A stretch of 64,000 nucleotides of DNA from Brevibacillus choshinensis (GCF_001420695.1 NZ_LJJB01000007.1:1758184-1822183); one strand, 5' to 3'; shown: positions 45,934-55,428, counted from the first letter of the stretch. Notes: generated from the sequence alone by a model not told the origin. Program-made: numbers and translations.

Positions 45934-45947
45934 GGTAAGCGGTTACC
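45934..45947. promoter_or_regulatory. LacI-type operator, proximal site B
   Basis: GGTAAGCGGTTACC, a near-perfect palindrome immediately downstream of the predicted start, a position where a bound repressor blocks transcription. Confidence 0.75.
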
Positions 45948-46005
45948 TTAATTGCGAAACGAACGACTTGTGTGATCACTGATCTGAATCATAGGGGGGC
46001 TTTAC

Positions 46006-47394
46006 ATGACGCAGCATGTCACGCAAAACGGTGTGGACATTGATGAATTGATCCGATGGGATAAGCAGCACTATTTGCATCCGACGTCATCGATCCAGCA
46101 GCATCAAAAGAATGGTCCGACGCTGATCATCAAAGACGGGAAAGGCGTCTATTTGACGGATGTGTACGGAAACCGCTTCATTGACGGGATGGCGTCGTTG
46201 TGGAATGTAAACATCGGACACGGGCGCAAGGAAATGGGAGAAGCGGCAAAGGAGCAGATGGAAAAGCTGGCGTACAGCTCATCCTTTGCCAACCTGTCGC
46301 ATGAGCCAGTCATTCGTCTGGCGCATAAAATCGCTTCGCTGACGCCGGGGGATCTCAACGTGAGCTTTTTTACCTCGGGCGGTTCCGAGTCGAATGATAC
46401 GGCTTTCAAGCTGGTCCGGCACTACTGGAAGCTGAAAAACCAGCCAGAGCGTAAAAAAATCATCGGACTGGACCTCGGCTTTCATGGCATTACGATCGGG
46501 GCGACCAGCGCGACGGGGATCACGCAATTCCACGACGTATCGACGGCCAATGCCCCCGATTTTCTTCACGCTAAACCGTTCCTGACCAACTGTGAGCGAG
46601 GGGACACGACGGACCCGGATTACGCCCGGAGCTTTCGCGGCATCATCGAGCGGGAAGGAGCAGAAACAGTCGCTGCCGTCATTTTGGAGACAGTTCAAGG
46701 AGCGGGAGGAGTCAACATTCCGCCAGACGGTTACTTGCAGGCGGTTCGCCAGCTGTGTGACGAGTACGGCATCATGATGATCATGGATGAAATCATTTGC
46801 GGGTTCGGCAGGACAGGGAAATGGTTCGGCGTGGATCACTGGGATGTCGTTCCCGATCTGATGACGGTCGCCAAAGGAATCACGAGCGGGTACATACAGC
46901 TGGGGGCTGTGGTCATGAGAGAGTATATCCGCGACGAGCTCGCGGAGCGTTCGGAGGGCACCCTTTTTCACGGGTTTACGTACAGCGGTCATCCGACAGC
47001 ATGTGCCATTGCCTTGAAAAACATCGAGATCGTCGAGACGGAACAACTGATGACGAACGCTCGAAACATGGAAATAGAATTGGCCAAGGGCTTCGCCTAC
47101 TTGGAAGAAAAACACATGATCGTCGCAAACGGGAGGTCATTGGGCTTGCTGGGAGGTTACGATCTACTGGCGGACAGGGAAAGCGCCAAGGGCTTTGCCC
47201 CTTCGCTGAATGTAGCTCCCAAAGTCGTCGAGGAGTGCTATCGCCGCGGTTTAATCGTGCGTCCGATTACGTATGGCGGAAAAAATACGATCGTGATGGC
47301 GCCGCCGCTCATCATTACGAAAGAAGAGATCGCCAAAATGATCGAGATATTCTCCGATGCGATTGATGCGGTTGAGACCTCGCTCGGGTACTAG
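46006..47394 (+). CDS. Class III (omega) aminotransferase
   Basis: 462 residues. PLP lysine Lys290 in VAKGITSGYIQLGAVV; PLP-binding SGGSESNDTAFKLVR, MIMDEIICGFGRTGKWFG and FHGFTYSGHPTACAIAL are intact. Family members move amino groups from omega-amines, beta-alanine, taurine, putrescine and similar, often to pyruvate. AGGGGGG lies 8 bp before the ATG. First gene of the LacI-controlled operon, so it likely removes the amino group freed by the amidase-like gene that follows. Confidence 0.94.
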   Translation: MTQHVTQNGVDIDELIRWDKQHYLHPTSSIQQHQKNGPTLIIKDGKGVYLTDVYGNRFIDGMASLWNVNIGHGRKEMGEAAKEQMEKLAYSSSFANLSHEPVIRLAHKIASLTPGDLNVSFFTSGGSESNDTAFKLVRHYWKLKNQPERKKIIGLDLGFHGITIGATSATGITQFHDVSTANAPDFLHAKPFLTNCERGDTTDPDYARSFRGIIEREGAETVAAVILETVQGAGGVNIPPDGYLQAVRQLCDEYGIMMIMDEIICGFGRTGKWFGVDHWDVVPDLMTVAKGITSGYIQLGAVVMREYIRDELAERSEGTLFHGFTYSGHPTACAIALKNIEIVETEQLMTNARNMEIELAKGFAYLEEKHMIVANGRSLGLLGGYDLLADRESAKGFAPSLNVAPKVVEECYRRGLIVRPITYGGKNTIVMAPPLIITKEEIAKMIEIFSDAIDAVETSLGY

Positions 47395-47429
47395 ACTTTG
47401 AGGAACAGGAAAGCAGAGAGGTGAGACTC

Positions 47430-49013
47430 GTGAGTGAATCCAAGAGTAATCCTGCGGCAGACAGCGAGCAAAGAGGGGCAATCTGGTGCTACACGGACAG
47501 TTTCAGTTACGCACCCGGCGAGACCGTCGCGTTCCACATCTCATCCAAGCAGCCGGCTTACTCCATAGAAATTGCGAGGCTCGGGGCGAAGCGGGAGGTC
47601 GTATGGGAGAGACGGGAATCATCGGGAGAGTGGCACGGTATCCCGGAGAAGGCAAATGAAACCGGCTGCGATTGGCCCGTATCCTTCACTATGGATATTC
47701 CGGCAGACTGGCGCTCGGGCTATTACCAGATCGTTGTTCGTGCAGATGGAGTGGAAGGCAGATGGCGAGAATCCGAGCACTTTTTCGTCTTGCGCTCAGC
47801 GAATCCGGGGCGCGACTCCAAGATTCTGTTCGTCTTGAGCACCAACACGTACCTGGCGTATAACAGCTGGGGGGGCGGCAGCCTGTACTCGAGCAAATCA
47901 GTCTTTGATTTCCATGCACAGAAGGCGAATCGCGCGTCTATTCTGCGTCCGTTTGAGCCTGGTCTGTTAAGCAAGTTCCCGGGGGCGCCTCGCACGGCAT
48001 TCGCTCCGGGGCAAAAACCTGGAATGATGGAGCAGCAAGGCAGACCGTACCGCCCGTTTTCGATCGAGGCACAAGTCGATTACTGGACGGTGGCGAGCGG
48101 ATTTGCCGGACGCTGGGAAGAAATCTTCGTCAAATGGCTGGAAGAAAACGAATATAGCGTCGATTACGCGACCCAGTATGATCTGGATCGTGATCCGAAA
48201 TTGTTGGAGCCGTATCAGCTCTATTTGAGCGTTGGGCACGATGAATACTGGTCCTGGCAGGAAAGGGATGTCCTAGAGAGTTGGATTGATCGCGGCGGAA
48301 GACTGGCGATGTTCTCGGGCAACAGCGTGTTTTGGCAGGTGCGTTTCGAGGACGACGGCAAGACCATGGTCTGCTACAAGTATGATGCGCCGCAGCAGGA
48401 CCCGGTCATCGGAACGGCGGAGGAAAAATATGCGACGACGCTCTGGTCATCACGGACGATAAACCGACCTGAGAACCGTCTGACAGGCGTCTCGATGACG
48501 CGCGGGGGCTATGCGCGAACAGGCATGACAGTCCCTCGAGGAGCAGGGGGCTACACGATTTATCGATCGGACCATTGGGCGTTTGAGGGAACCGGACTGG
48601 AATACGGAGATGTCTTGGGCAGTGAGGAAGGCATCGTCGGGTACGAAAATGACGGCTGTGCATTTGCGTTCCGTGATGGTCTGCCTTATCCGACTGGTGA
48701 GGATGGATCTCCTATCGACATGGAAATTCTAGCGATGGCCCCCGCAAGCCTCGGTGAGAGATTGGATCGTGGGTATACGAATCTGTTGCTCGGGGAGAGT
48801 GACCTGGCACTGGCGGCGCGCGAGGTGCTTGGTGAAGATACGCCGGAAAATCGCAATCGGCTGCGCCATGGAAATGCCATGATCGTTTCGTTTTGCAGTG
48901 GGTTGGGTGAGGTGTTCAACAGCGGCGGAACGGAATGGGCGTACGGAATCAAAGGCGGCAATCCATTCGTCGAGCGAATCACCCATAACGTGCTGCGAAA
49001 GTTTCTCCAATAA
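47430..49013 (+). CDS. N,N-dimethylformamidase beta-subunit-like protein
   Basis: 527 residues, no signal peptide. The core SVGHDEYWSW ... WIDRGGRLAMFSGNSVFWQV is the conserved block of the dimethylformamidase large subunit and its relatives. N-terminal beta-rich part with SGYYQIVVRADG. The studied enzyme is an iron amide hydrolase; relatives of unknown substrate are common. There is no small-subunit gene nearby. Two GTG starts are possible, 47421 and 47430; AGAGAGG suits 47430. It follows the aminotransferase by 35 bp and precedes a terminator. C-N bond cleavage ahead of transamination is inference. Confidence 0.8.
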   Translation: MSESKSNPAADSEQRGAIWCYTDSFSYAPGETVAFHISSKQPAYSIEIARLGAKREVVWERRESSGEWHGIPEKANETGCDWPVSFTMDIPADWRSGYYQIVVRADGVEGRWRESEHFFVLRSANPGRDSKILFVLSTNTYLAYNSWGGGSLYSSKSVFDFHAQKANRASILRPFEPGLLSKFPGAPRTAFAPGQKPGMMEQQGRPYRPFSIEAQVDYWTVASGFAGRWEEIFVKWLEENEYSVDYATQYDLDRDPKLLEPYQLYLSVGHDEYWSWQERDVLESWIDRGGRLAMFSGNSVFWQVRFEDDGKTMVCYKYDAPQQDPVIGTAEEKYATTLWSSRTINRPENRLTGVSMTRGGYARTGMTVPRGAGGYTIYRSDHWAFEGTGLEYGDVLGSEEGIVGYENDGCAFAFRDGLPYPTGEDGSPIDMEILAMAPASLGERLDRGYTNLLLGESDLALAAREVLGEDTPENRNRLRHGNAMIVSFCSGLGEVFNSGGTEWAYGIKGGNPFVERITHNVLRKFLQ

Positions 49014-49039
49014 AATCGGTTAATGATTTCTGAAAAAAT

Positions 49040-49079
49040 GGCTGTCGAAAAGCAACAAGAACGACAGCTTCCTTTTTAT
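49040..49079 (+). terminator. Rho-independent terminator
   Basis: GCTGTCG pairs with CGACAGC over a 14-nt loop, followed by TTCCTTTTTAT. It separates the aminotransferase pair from the transporter genes. Confidence 0.75.
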
Positions 49080-49085
49080 CCACAG

Positions 49086-49099
49086 AGTAAGCGCTTACC
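49086..49099. promoter_or_regulatory. LacI-type operator, site C
   Basis: AGTAAGCGCTTACC, containing a perfect 12-bp palindrome GTAAGCGCTTAC, 42 bp before the transporter operon start. The transporter promoter itself was not resolved. Confidence 0.75.
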
Positions 49100-49140
49100 T
49101 TGCACAATAATGGAACCAACCTATTAAGGAGGCAGACGAT

Positions 49141-50337
49141 ATGAAGAAAAAAATGGGGAGTACGGTTGCGGGTCTCCTTTTATCAATGGGCATGGTATTG
49201 ACGGCATGCAGCGGGAACGCTACACCTGGTGCGGGGTCCAATGGAAGCAGCGCAGCGGCAAACGGGGATGTGATCAAAATCGGAGCAGTTTTGCCACTGA
49301 CCGGGGTAACAGCGTATTACGGCACGACGATCAAACAAGGGATCGATCTGGTTCTGGATGAGATTGCGGCACAGGGCGGAATCAACGGGAAGAAAATTGA
49401 GGTCATATACGAAGATGACAAAGGCACGCCAGCCGAGGCAGTAAATGCTACGCAAAAGTTGATTACCCAAGATCACGTGTCAGCGATCATCGGTGCACAC
49501 AGCTCTTCTAACACGCTCGCGATGCGTGATGTTACCGAACGCGAAAAGGTCGTGCATATGACGCCTGCCTCGGGAGCAGATAACATTACCGAACCGGGGC
49601 ATCCGTACATGTTCCGCTACACGCTGTACAACGGACAACAAGGACCGGCTTTGGCCAGATACGTCACAGGAAAGCTGAACTTAAAAGACGTCGCGATTGT
49701 CGCAGAGAACTCCGATTTTGGGCGGACAGGTGCGGAAGCGTTTAAGAAAACGATGGAGAACGAGGGGCTAGGCAACGTATTGTCCCTTGAATTTTACAAG
49801 CAAGGCGATAAAGACTTCTATCCGCAGCTGACTAAAATCAAGAACATGAATCCGAGCGCAATCCTCATATCGGGCAACATCACGGAAGGGGCACAAATCA
49901 TCAAGCAAATTCGCGATTTGGGAATGAATACGCAGCTGTTTGGCTTTGCGTCGCTAGCCAACGACAAATTCATCGAGCTGGCGGGCAAATCGGCGAAAGG
50001 CATCATCAGCATCGGCACGTTTGAACCGGCTGCCTACAACTATTTCCCGAATTCGAAAAAGATGGTCGAGACGTATAAGCAAAAGTATGGAAAAAATCCA
50101 GACATGCAGGTAGCCAACGGCTATGGCTCGATGCAGATTTTCGCAGAGGCGATCCGACTTGCAGGCAGCGGCGATCGAGAAAAGATTCGCGAAGGAATGA
50201 AGCAGCTAAAAGATTTCCAGGGCGTGACCGGTCCCGTAACGTTTAATGAAAACAACCAATCGTACCAGATGTTGATTTTTGAAAAGCTGGAAAACGGCAA
50301 GTATGTGGTCATTGGTTCCGACAAAGACATGAAGTAG
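49141..50337 (+). CDS. Branched-chain-type ABC transporter substrate-binding lipoprotein (LivK family)
   Basis: 398 residues. Signal peptide with lipobox (LTAC). IKIGAVLPLTGVTAYYGTTI, GINGKKIEVIYEDDKGTP and IIGAHSSSNTLAMRDV are the type I periplasmic-binding core. The family takes branched-chain amino acids, amides, urea and various aromatic or polyol-derived compounds. AAGGAGG precedes the ATG. First of a five-gene transporter set under an operator. Confidence 0.94.
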   Translation: MKKKMGSTVAGLLLSMGMVLTACSGNATPGAGSNGSSAAANGDVIKIGAVLPLTGVTAYYGTTIKQGIDLVLDEIAAQGGINGKKIEVIYEDDKGTPAEAVNATQKLITQDHVSAIIGAHSSSNTLAMRDVTEREKVVHMTPASGADNITEPGHPYMFRYTLYNGQQGPALARYVTGKLNLKDVAIVAENSDFGRTGAEAFKKTMENEGLGNVLSLEFYKQGDKDFYPQLTKIKNMNPSAILISGNITEGAQIIKQIRDLGMNTQLFGFASLANDKFIELAGKSAKGIISIGTFEPAAYNYFPNSKKMVETYKQKYGKNPDMQVANGYGSMQIFAEAIRLAGSGDREKIREGMKQLKDFQGVTGPVTFNENNQSYQMLIFEKLENGKYVVIGSDKDMK

Positions 50338-50358
50338 CCGAAGGGAGAGTCACATGAA

Positions 50359-51234
50359 ATGACCGAGTTTTTGCAGCAAACGATCAATGGTCTCGTCATG
50401 GGGAGCACCTATGTCCTGATCGCACTCGGACTCACATTGGTGCTCGGCATGATGGATATGGCCAACTTTGCTCACGGGGAACTGTTCATGGCCGGGGCAT
50501 TTGTGTCGGTGTCGGTCGTCCAGAGCTTTGATCTGCCGTACTTGGCGGTGATACCAATCTCGATGGCAGTCGTTGCGATCCTGGGCATCATTATGGAGCG
50601 GCTCGCGTTCCATCCGCTTCGCCATTCCGCTCGGATCAACCTCATGGTCAGTTCTCTTGGCGTATCTATTCTTTTGCAAAATGTGGTACAGCTGATCTGG
50701 GGTCCTGATCCGCGGAATATGCAATCTCCTTTTGCAGACATTCAATTGAATCTTGGGGGCGTCTTTATCAACGGACAGAGGCTCTTTGTAGTCATCGTCG
50801 CAGTCGTCATGATAGCGATCATTTATTACGGGATTCAAAAGACGAAGATCGGGGTGGCCATGCGGGCCTGCGCTTTTGACATGGAGACGGCGAAGCTGAT
50901 GGGCATCAAAGCCAACTCGGTTCTGTTCATCACCTTTTCCGTAGGGGCGGCTCTTGCAGCATTGGCAGGGACATTGATGGCACCCATATTCAGCGTCTAT
51001 CCGACGATGGGGGTGTCGGCCACTTTGAAAGCGTTCGTCGTCGTGCTGTTGGGCGGCATCGGCAATGTGACAGGGGCCATCGCCGGCGGTTTTATCCTCG
51101 GGCTGGTGGAGACGTATGCAGCTGGTTACCTATCCTCTGAATACAAGGATGTGTTTGCATTTGTCATCATGATCTTGGTGTTGCTGTTTAAACCGGCTGG
51201 CTTATTCGGCAAGCACGTACAGGAGAAGGTGTAA
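50359..51234 (+). CDS. Branched-chain-type ABC transporter permease (LivH)
   Basis: 291 residues, about eight membrane helices. LVLGMMDMANFAHGELFMAG at the N-terminus and RACAFDMETAKLMGIKANS in the cytoplasmic loop are LivH signatures. The stop is directly followed by the ATG of the second permease. A shorter ATG at 50353 hits TGA at once, so 50359 is the start. Confidence 0.95.
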   Translation: MTEFLQQTINGLVMGSTYVLIALGLTLVLGMMDMANFAHGELFMAGAFVSVSVVQSFDLPYLAVIPISMAVVAILGIIMERLAFHPLRHSARINLMVSSLGVSILLQNVVQLIWGPDPRNMQSPFADIQLNLGGVFINGQRLFVVIVAVVMIAIIYYGIQKTKIGVAMRACAFDMETAKLMGIKANSVLFITFSVGAALAALAGTLMAPIFSVYPTMGVSATLKAFVVVLLGGIGNVTGAIAGGFILGLVETYAAGYLSSEYKDVFAFVIMILVLLFKPAGLFGKHVQEKV

Positions 51235-52206
51235 ATGAAAAATAAAGCGCTCCTACTGCTCGTTGCCGCAACCGTCGTGTTCCCATTTGTATGGAACAAC
51301 GACTACTTGCTCCACATCATGGTGATGGCCGCCATCAACATCATACTCGTGCTCAGTCTTAACATCATTACCGGTTTTGCGGGTCAAGTCTCGCTCGGGC
51401 ATGCGGCTTTTTTCGGAATCGGCGCCTATGGTTCTGCGATCTTTTCCTTATCAGGCATTTCGGTTTGGGTCTCCATGCTGATGGCCATTTTGATGGCTGC
51501 TGGATGTGGATTTTTGATCGGCTATCCTGTTCTTCGATTGAAGGGCCACTATTTTGCGATTGCGTCCTTGGGGTTCGGCGAGATTGTCCATCTGATCTTC
51601 AACAACTGGGTGGATGTGACCCGGGGCCCGATGGGATTGGGCGGCATTCCTCGTCCTGAGCCGATCTTCGGAATGGATTTCAGTACCAAAATGGACTATT
51701 ACTTTTTGCTGGTTGCTTTTGTGATCCTCGTAATCTACTTGTCAGCTAGGATCAAGGCTTCCAAGATGGGGCGCGCGCTGTTGGCCATTCAGACGGACGA
51801 GATCACAGCGCGGTCGATGGGGGTCAACGTCACGTATTACAAGGTGTGGGCGTTCGTCTGGAGTGCATCGATCGCAGGTCTCGCCGGGGTATGCTACGGA
51901 CACTTTATCCTGTTTTTAAGTCCTGAGACGTTTCAATCTTCGATGTCGGTCAACATTTTGCTGATGCTATTGATCGGTGGTGTCGGTAGTATCGCCGGCT
52001 CGGTTATCGGGGGCATGTTCATCACCGTTCTATCAGAGTATCTGCGTGAGTTCACGCAGTATCAGATGGTCATCTACGGACTGCTCATCGTTATTATCGT
52101 GATCTTCGCGCCGAAGGGAATCAGCGGTCTGGTGGTCAAAAGCAGAGGCTGGTCCGAGTTGCCATTAGCCAAGGGCAGGAAGGTACCCGCACAAGAGGAG
52201 GTGTGA
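51235..52206 (+). CDS. Branched-chain-type ABC transporter permease (LivM)
   Basis: 323 residues. LNIITGFAGQVSLGHAAFFG, RLKGHYFAIASLGFGEIVHL and AIQTDEITARSMGVNVTYYK are typical of LivM. Abuts the LivH gene without spacing and precedes the ATPase gene by 4 bp. Confidence 0.95.
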   Translation: MKNKALLLLVAATVVFPFVWNNDYLLHIMVMAAINIILVLSLNIITGFAGQVSLGHAAFFGIGAYGSAIFSLSGISVWVSMLMAILMAAGCGFLIGYPVLRLKGHYFAIASLGFGEIVHLIFNNWVDVTRGPMGLGGIPRPEPIFGMDFSTKMDYYFLLVAFVILVIYLSARIKASKMGRALLAIQTDEITARSMGVNVTYYKVWAFVWSASIAGLAGVCYGHFILFLSPETFQSSMSVNILLMLLIGGVGSIAGSVIGGMFITVLSEYLREFTQYQMVIYGLLIVIIVIFAPKGISGLVVKSRGWSELPLAKGRKVPAQEEV

Positions 52207-52210
52207 CGCC

Positions 52211-52999
52211 ATGAATCAATCCGTACTATTGGAGACCCAGGAACTGACCATCCGTTTCGGTGGGGTGATGGCGGTGGATAACGTCTCTATTTCGATCAAA
52301 GCTGGGCAGATCTTCGGGTTAATTGGACCAAACGGCGCCGGAAAAACAACCATGTTTAATTTATTGACAGGGATATATCGACCGACCAGCGGCAAGGTAT
52401 TTTATAAAGGCAACGATATCACATCATTACAGGCTCATGAGATCGCGCCGCTCGGCATATCCAGAACCTTTCAAAACATCCGTCTGCTGCAGGGGCAATC
52501 CGTCTTTGAAAATATCCTGCTCGCCACTCATCATAGCGTCACCTACAGCTTCCCCGAAGCCTTTTTTCGCTTGATCCGATACCGTAAGCAGGAGCAGGAG
52601 GCCCAGCGAAGAGTCGATCAGTTGTTGCAAAAATATCAGATGGATCATCTCCGTAATGAAATCGCCACGGAGCTGCCCCAAGGATTGCAGCGCAAAATCG
52701 AGATCATGCGCGCATTGGCGACAGGAGCTGAATTGATTTTTTTGGATGAACCGGCTGCGGCCTTGAATCCGGTGGAAACCGCTGAACTGATGGAACTGAT
52801 CCGGCAGCTGCAAACAGAAGGTCACACCATTTTTTTGATCGAGCACGACATGAAATTGGTGAAAGGGATCTGTGATGAAATAGCCGTTCTGCATTTTGGC
52901 AAATTGCTGGACCAGGGACGTTATGAAAAAGTGACGAGCAATCCGCAAGTCGTTCAGGCTTACTTGGGAAGAAGGTATGAGAATGCTCAAAGTAGCTGA
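52211..52999 (+). CDS. Branched-chain-type ABC transporter ATP-binding protein (LivG)
   Basis: 262 residues. Walker A GPNGAGKTT, GISRTFQNIRLLQGQSVFEN, Walker B LIFLDEPAAALNPVE and switch LIEHDMKLV are intact. The signature region reads LPQGLQRKIEIMRAL, so the canonical LSYGxQRR is altered (LSY to LPQ). The end overlaps the LivF-type gene by 17 bp. Confidence 0.93.
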   Translation: MNQSVLLETQELTIRFGGVMAVDNVSISIKAGQIFGLIGPNGAGKTTMFNLLTGIYRPTSGKVFYKGNDITSLQAHEIAPLGISRTFQNIRLLQGQSVFENILLATHHSVTYSFPEAFFRLIRYRKQEQEAQRRVDQLLQKYQMDHLRNEIATELPQGLQRKIEIMRALATGAELIFLDEPAAALNPVETAELMELIRQLQTEGHTIFLIEHDMKLVKGICDEIAVLHFGKLLDQGRYEKVTSNPQVVQAYLGRRYENAQSS

Positions 53000-53684
53000 T
53001 CTGCACGTGTACTACGGAAATGTTCACGCACTCAAGGGTATCTCGTTGGAAGTCAGGCAAGGTGAAGTCGTCACGTTGATCGGAGCGAACGGCGCGGGAA
53101 AATCAAGTCTGCTGAAGGCGATCTCCGGACTGGTGCGGCCAAAGAATGGGTCGATCACGTATGAAGGAGAGGAATTGACGAGACTGGCCTCGGATAAGAT
53201 TGTGAGCCGCGGGATAGCCCACGTGCCTGAAGGAAGAAGGATCTTCACAAACTTGTCGGTCATGGAAAATCTCATGGTCGGGGCATACCAGCGCAAAGAC
53301 AAGCGCCAGCTGAAGCTCGATTATGAGGAAGTGTTTACACTGTTTCCAATTTTGCATGCGCGTGCCGAGCAGATGGCGGGTACGTTGTCTGGCGGTGAGC
53401 AGCAGATGCTGGCGCTGAGCCGGGCGATCTTGTCCAAGCCGAAGCTGGTGATTCTCGACGAACCGTCCCTCGGGTTGGCCCCGGTCATGGTAGACACGGT
53501 GTTTGACGTCATCGATAAGATTCGTAAAAACGGCATCACGATTCTATTAGTAGAGCAAAATGCACATTTAGCGCTGGAAGCTTCGGAGCGTGCGTACGTG
53601 CTGGAGACAGGAGAGATCAAAATCTCTGGCAGTTCTCGCGCGCTCTTGCAAGACAACAAAGTCGTAGAAGCGTACCTCGGCTAA
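52983..53684 (+). CDS. Branched-chain-type ABC transporter ATP-binding protein (LivF)
   Basis: 233 residues. MLKVADLHVYYGNVHALKGI, Walker A GANGAGKSS, GIAHVPEGRRIFTNLSVMEN, signature LSGGEQQMLALSRAI and Walker B LVILDEPSLGLAP. An ATG at 52977 is also in frame, but GAAGG is too close to it; 52983 is preferred and matches the usual LivF opening. It forms a heterodimer with the LivG-type ATPase. Confidence 0.94.
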   Translation: MLKVADLHVYYGNVHALKGISLEVRQGEVVTLIGANGAGKSSLLKAISGLVRPKNGSITYEGEELTRLASDKIVSRGIAHVPEGRRIFTNLSVMENLMVGAYQRKDKRQLKLDYEEVFTLFPILHARAEQMAGTLSGGEQQMLALSRAILSKPKLVILDEPSLGLAPVMVDTVFDVIDKIRKNGITILLVEQNAHLALEASERAYVLETGEIKISGSSRALLQDNKVVEAYLG

Positions 53685-53716
53685 TGGGAGTCGATGGCGA
53701 GGAAAGGAGCAGGCGT

Positions 53717-54457
53717 ATGGAGCAAAAAGTGGCAATTATTACAGGGGCGAGCAGCGGAATAGGGGCAGCCACCGCCAAAGAGCTGGCAAAAGCGGGAGTG
53801 AAAGTGATGCTGGCGGCACGCCGCGCTGAGCGAATGGTGCAGCTGCAACAGGAGCTCGAGGCGGATGGCGGGGAGGCATGCTATCAGGTCGCTGATGTGA
53901 CGTCGTTATCCGATATGGAGGCGCTGGCGCAAAAGACGATCGAGCGTTTCGGCAAAATCGATATTCTCGTCAACAATGCGGGAATCAGTCCCTTCTCTTA
54001 TCTCCATAAGCGGAGGGTACAAGAGTGGGATCAGATGATTGACGTGAATATTAAAGGTGTCCTAAACGGGATTGCCGCTGTGCTGCCTCATATGGAAGAG
54101 CGAAATGAAGGACACATCATCAATCTGTCTTCAGTGGCGGGCCATGAAATAACACCGGTGCGGGTGGTCTACAGTGCGACGAAGTTTTCGGTTCGGGTCA
54201 TCACAGAAGGATTGCGCAGGGAGCTTCGCCCCGATCAACAAATCCGAACGACGCTCATCTCACCAGGAGCAGTCGAGACGGAAATTTCCGAAGGGATCAC
54301 TGATCAGGAGGCGATTGAATTGCTAGGTCGTCAAGCGAGCGAGCAGCAAGCGTTGCATGCAGAAGATATCGCCCGAATCATTCGGTTCGCAGTCGAACAA
54401 CCTTCCTCCGTCGCCATCAATGAAATCGTGGTCAGACCGACGTCGCAACGCCGTTAA
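53717..54457 (+). CDS. SDR family oxidoreductase (NADP-dependent, YdfG/serine-dehydrogenase-like)
   Basis: 246 residues. TGASSGIG near residue 10, VNNAGIS, LSSVAGHE then YSATKFSV as Y-x3-K, and the C-terminus INEIVVRPTSQ, a mark of the YdfG-like branch that oxidises 3-hydroxy acids such as serine. AAGGAG precedes the ATG at 53717. It lies 32 bp after the transporter genes and is co-oriented with the rest of the cluster. Confidence 0.92.
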   Translation: MEQKVAIITGASSGIGAATAKELAKAGVKVMLAARRAERMVQLQQELEADGGEACYQVADVTSLSDMEALAQKTIERFGKIDILVNNAGISPFSYLHKRRVQEWDQMIDVNIKGVLNGIAAVLPHMEERNEGHIINLSSVAGHEITPVRVVYSATKFSVRVITEGLRRELRPDQQIRTTLISPGAVETEISEGITDQEAIELLGRQASEQQALHAEDIARIIRFAVEQPSSVAINEIVVRPTSQRR

Positions 54458-54488
54458 GGATCATTGAAAGAGAGTGGAGGTTGGCAGA

Positions 54489-55397
54489 ATGACTACCGAA
54501 CACGCCCATAGAGAACGATCTTGTAAAGAGAACCGTCCAGGAAAAAGCTTGTTTGCGTACGCGGCCACAGGCGGCACGGCAGAGCTCTCCCCGTCTGCTC
54601 CCGTGATCTTTCGAGGGGATATTTACGACAGCATCGAGCAAGCAGTACAAATCGGTTTTGATTCGTTGGAATGGCACGTGCGCGCCGCAGAAGACATTGA
54701 TGCGGAAATACTGAAGGAATATTGCGACAGACATCAATTCCGTATCGCTGCTCTCGCGACGGGAATGGCCTATACGATGGATCAGCTTTCCTTAATCGAT
54801 GAAGAGCAGCAGCGCAGACAAAACGCGATCAAAAGACTGATCGAGATCATCGACGTGGCGAGTCATTTGAGGTGCGTTGTCATCATCGGGTACATGCGCG
54901 GCAATATTCCTGACGTGCACCAGTACGAAAGTTGCGAGAGTCTGCTTCTGGATAGTTTGCAACAGCTGGCTTGTCATGCCGAAAGCAGAAACGTCTTGCT
55001 GGTGCTGGAAGCTATCAATAAAGAGGAAGTCAATTATTTGAACGGGGTAAAGGAAACAACTGACTTCGTGAAACGGCTAGATCATCCTTTTGTGAAGGTC
55101 CACCTCGATACGTTTCATATGGATCAGGAAGAGACGGATATGGCCCAGAGCATCGCCTATTGCGGGAAACACATCGGATATGTGCATTACGTTGATCGTC
55201 ACAGGCGGATTCCGGGGGAAGGATGCATCGACTTTTCACAGGTTACGCAAGCACTCATGCATGCAGGCTATCGAGGGACGATCTCGCTCGAATATCCTCC
55301 CTTCGGTGATGTCTATCAATCAGCTGAGAGAGGCTTAACCTTTGTGAAAACGATAGAGCGACAGTGCAGGATCGCTCAGGAGCTAGGGCAGAAGTGA
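54489..55397 (+). CDS. Sugar phosphate isomerase/epimerase family protein (TIM barrel, AP_endonuc_2)
   Basis: 302 residues. Metal-binding residues of the xylose-isomerase-like barrel can be read in order: Glu in LVLEAINKEEV, Asp/His in VKVHLDTFHM, His in GYVHYVDRHRRIPGEG, Glu in ISLEYPPFGD. Members isomerise or epimerise keto sugars or inosose-type compounds; some are hydrolases. The first 30 residues are extra and polar. GGAGG lies before the ATG at 54489. Just upstream of a transketolase pair, it could supply the ketose. Confidence 0.88.
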   Translation: MTTEHAHRERSCKENRPGKSLFAYAATGGTAELSPSAPVIFRGDIYDSIEQAVQIGFDSLEWHVRAAEDIDAEILKEYCDRHQFRIAALATGMAYTMDQLSLIDEEQQRRQNAIKRLIEIIDVASHLRCVVIIGYMRGNIPDVHQYESCESLLLDSLQQLACHAESRNVLLVLEAINKEEVNYLNGVKETTDFVKRLDHPFVKVHLDTFHMDQEETDMAQSIAYCGKHIGYVHYVDRHRRIPGEGCIDFSQVTQALMHAGYRGTISLEYPPFGDVYQSAERGLTFVKTIERQCRIAQELGQK

Positions 55398-55428
55398 GAG
55401 TAATAGAAAGAGTTGCGAAAAGGAGTGA

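Noticed and set aside
46797-47366. 189-codon frame inside the class III aminotransferase gene
   Set aside because: Arginine-rich shadow in the +1 frame of a strongly conserved enzyme.
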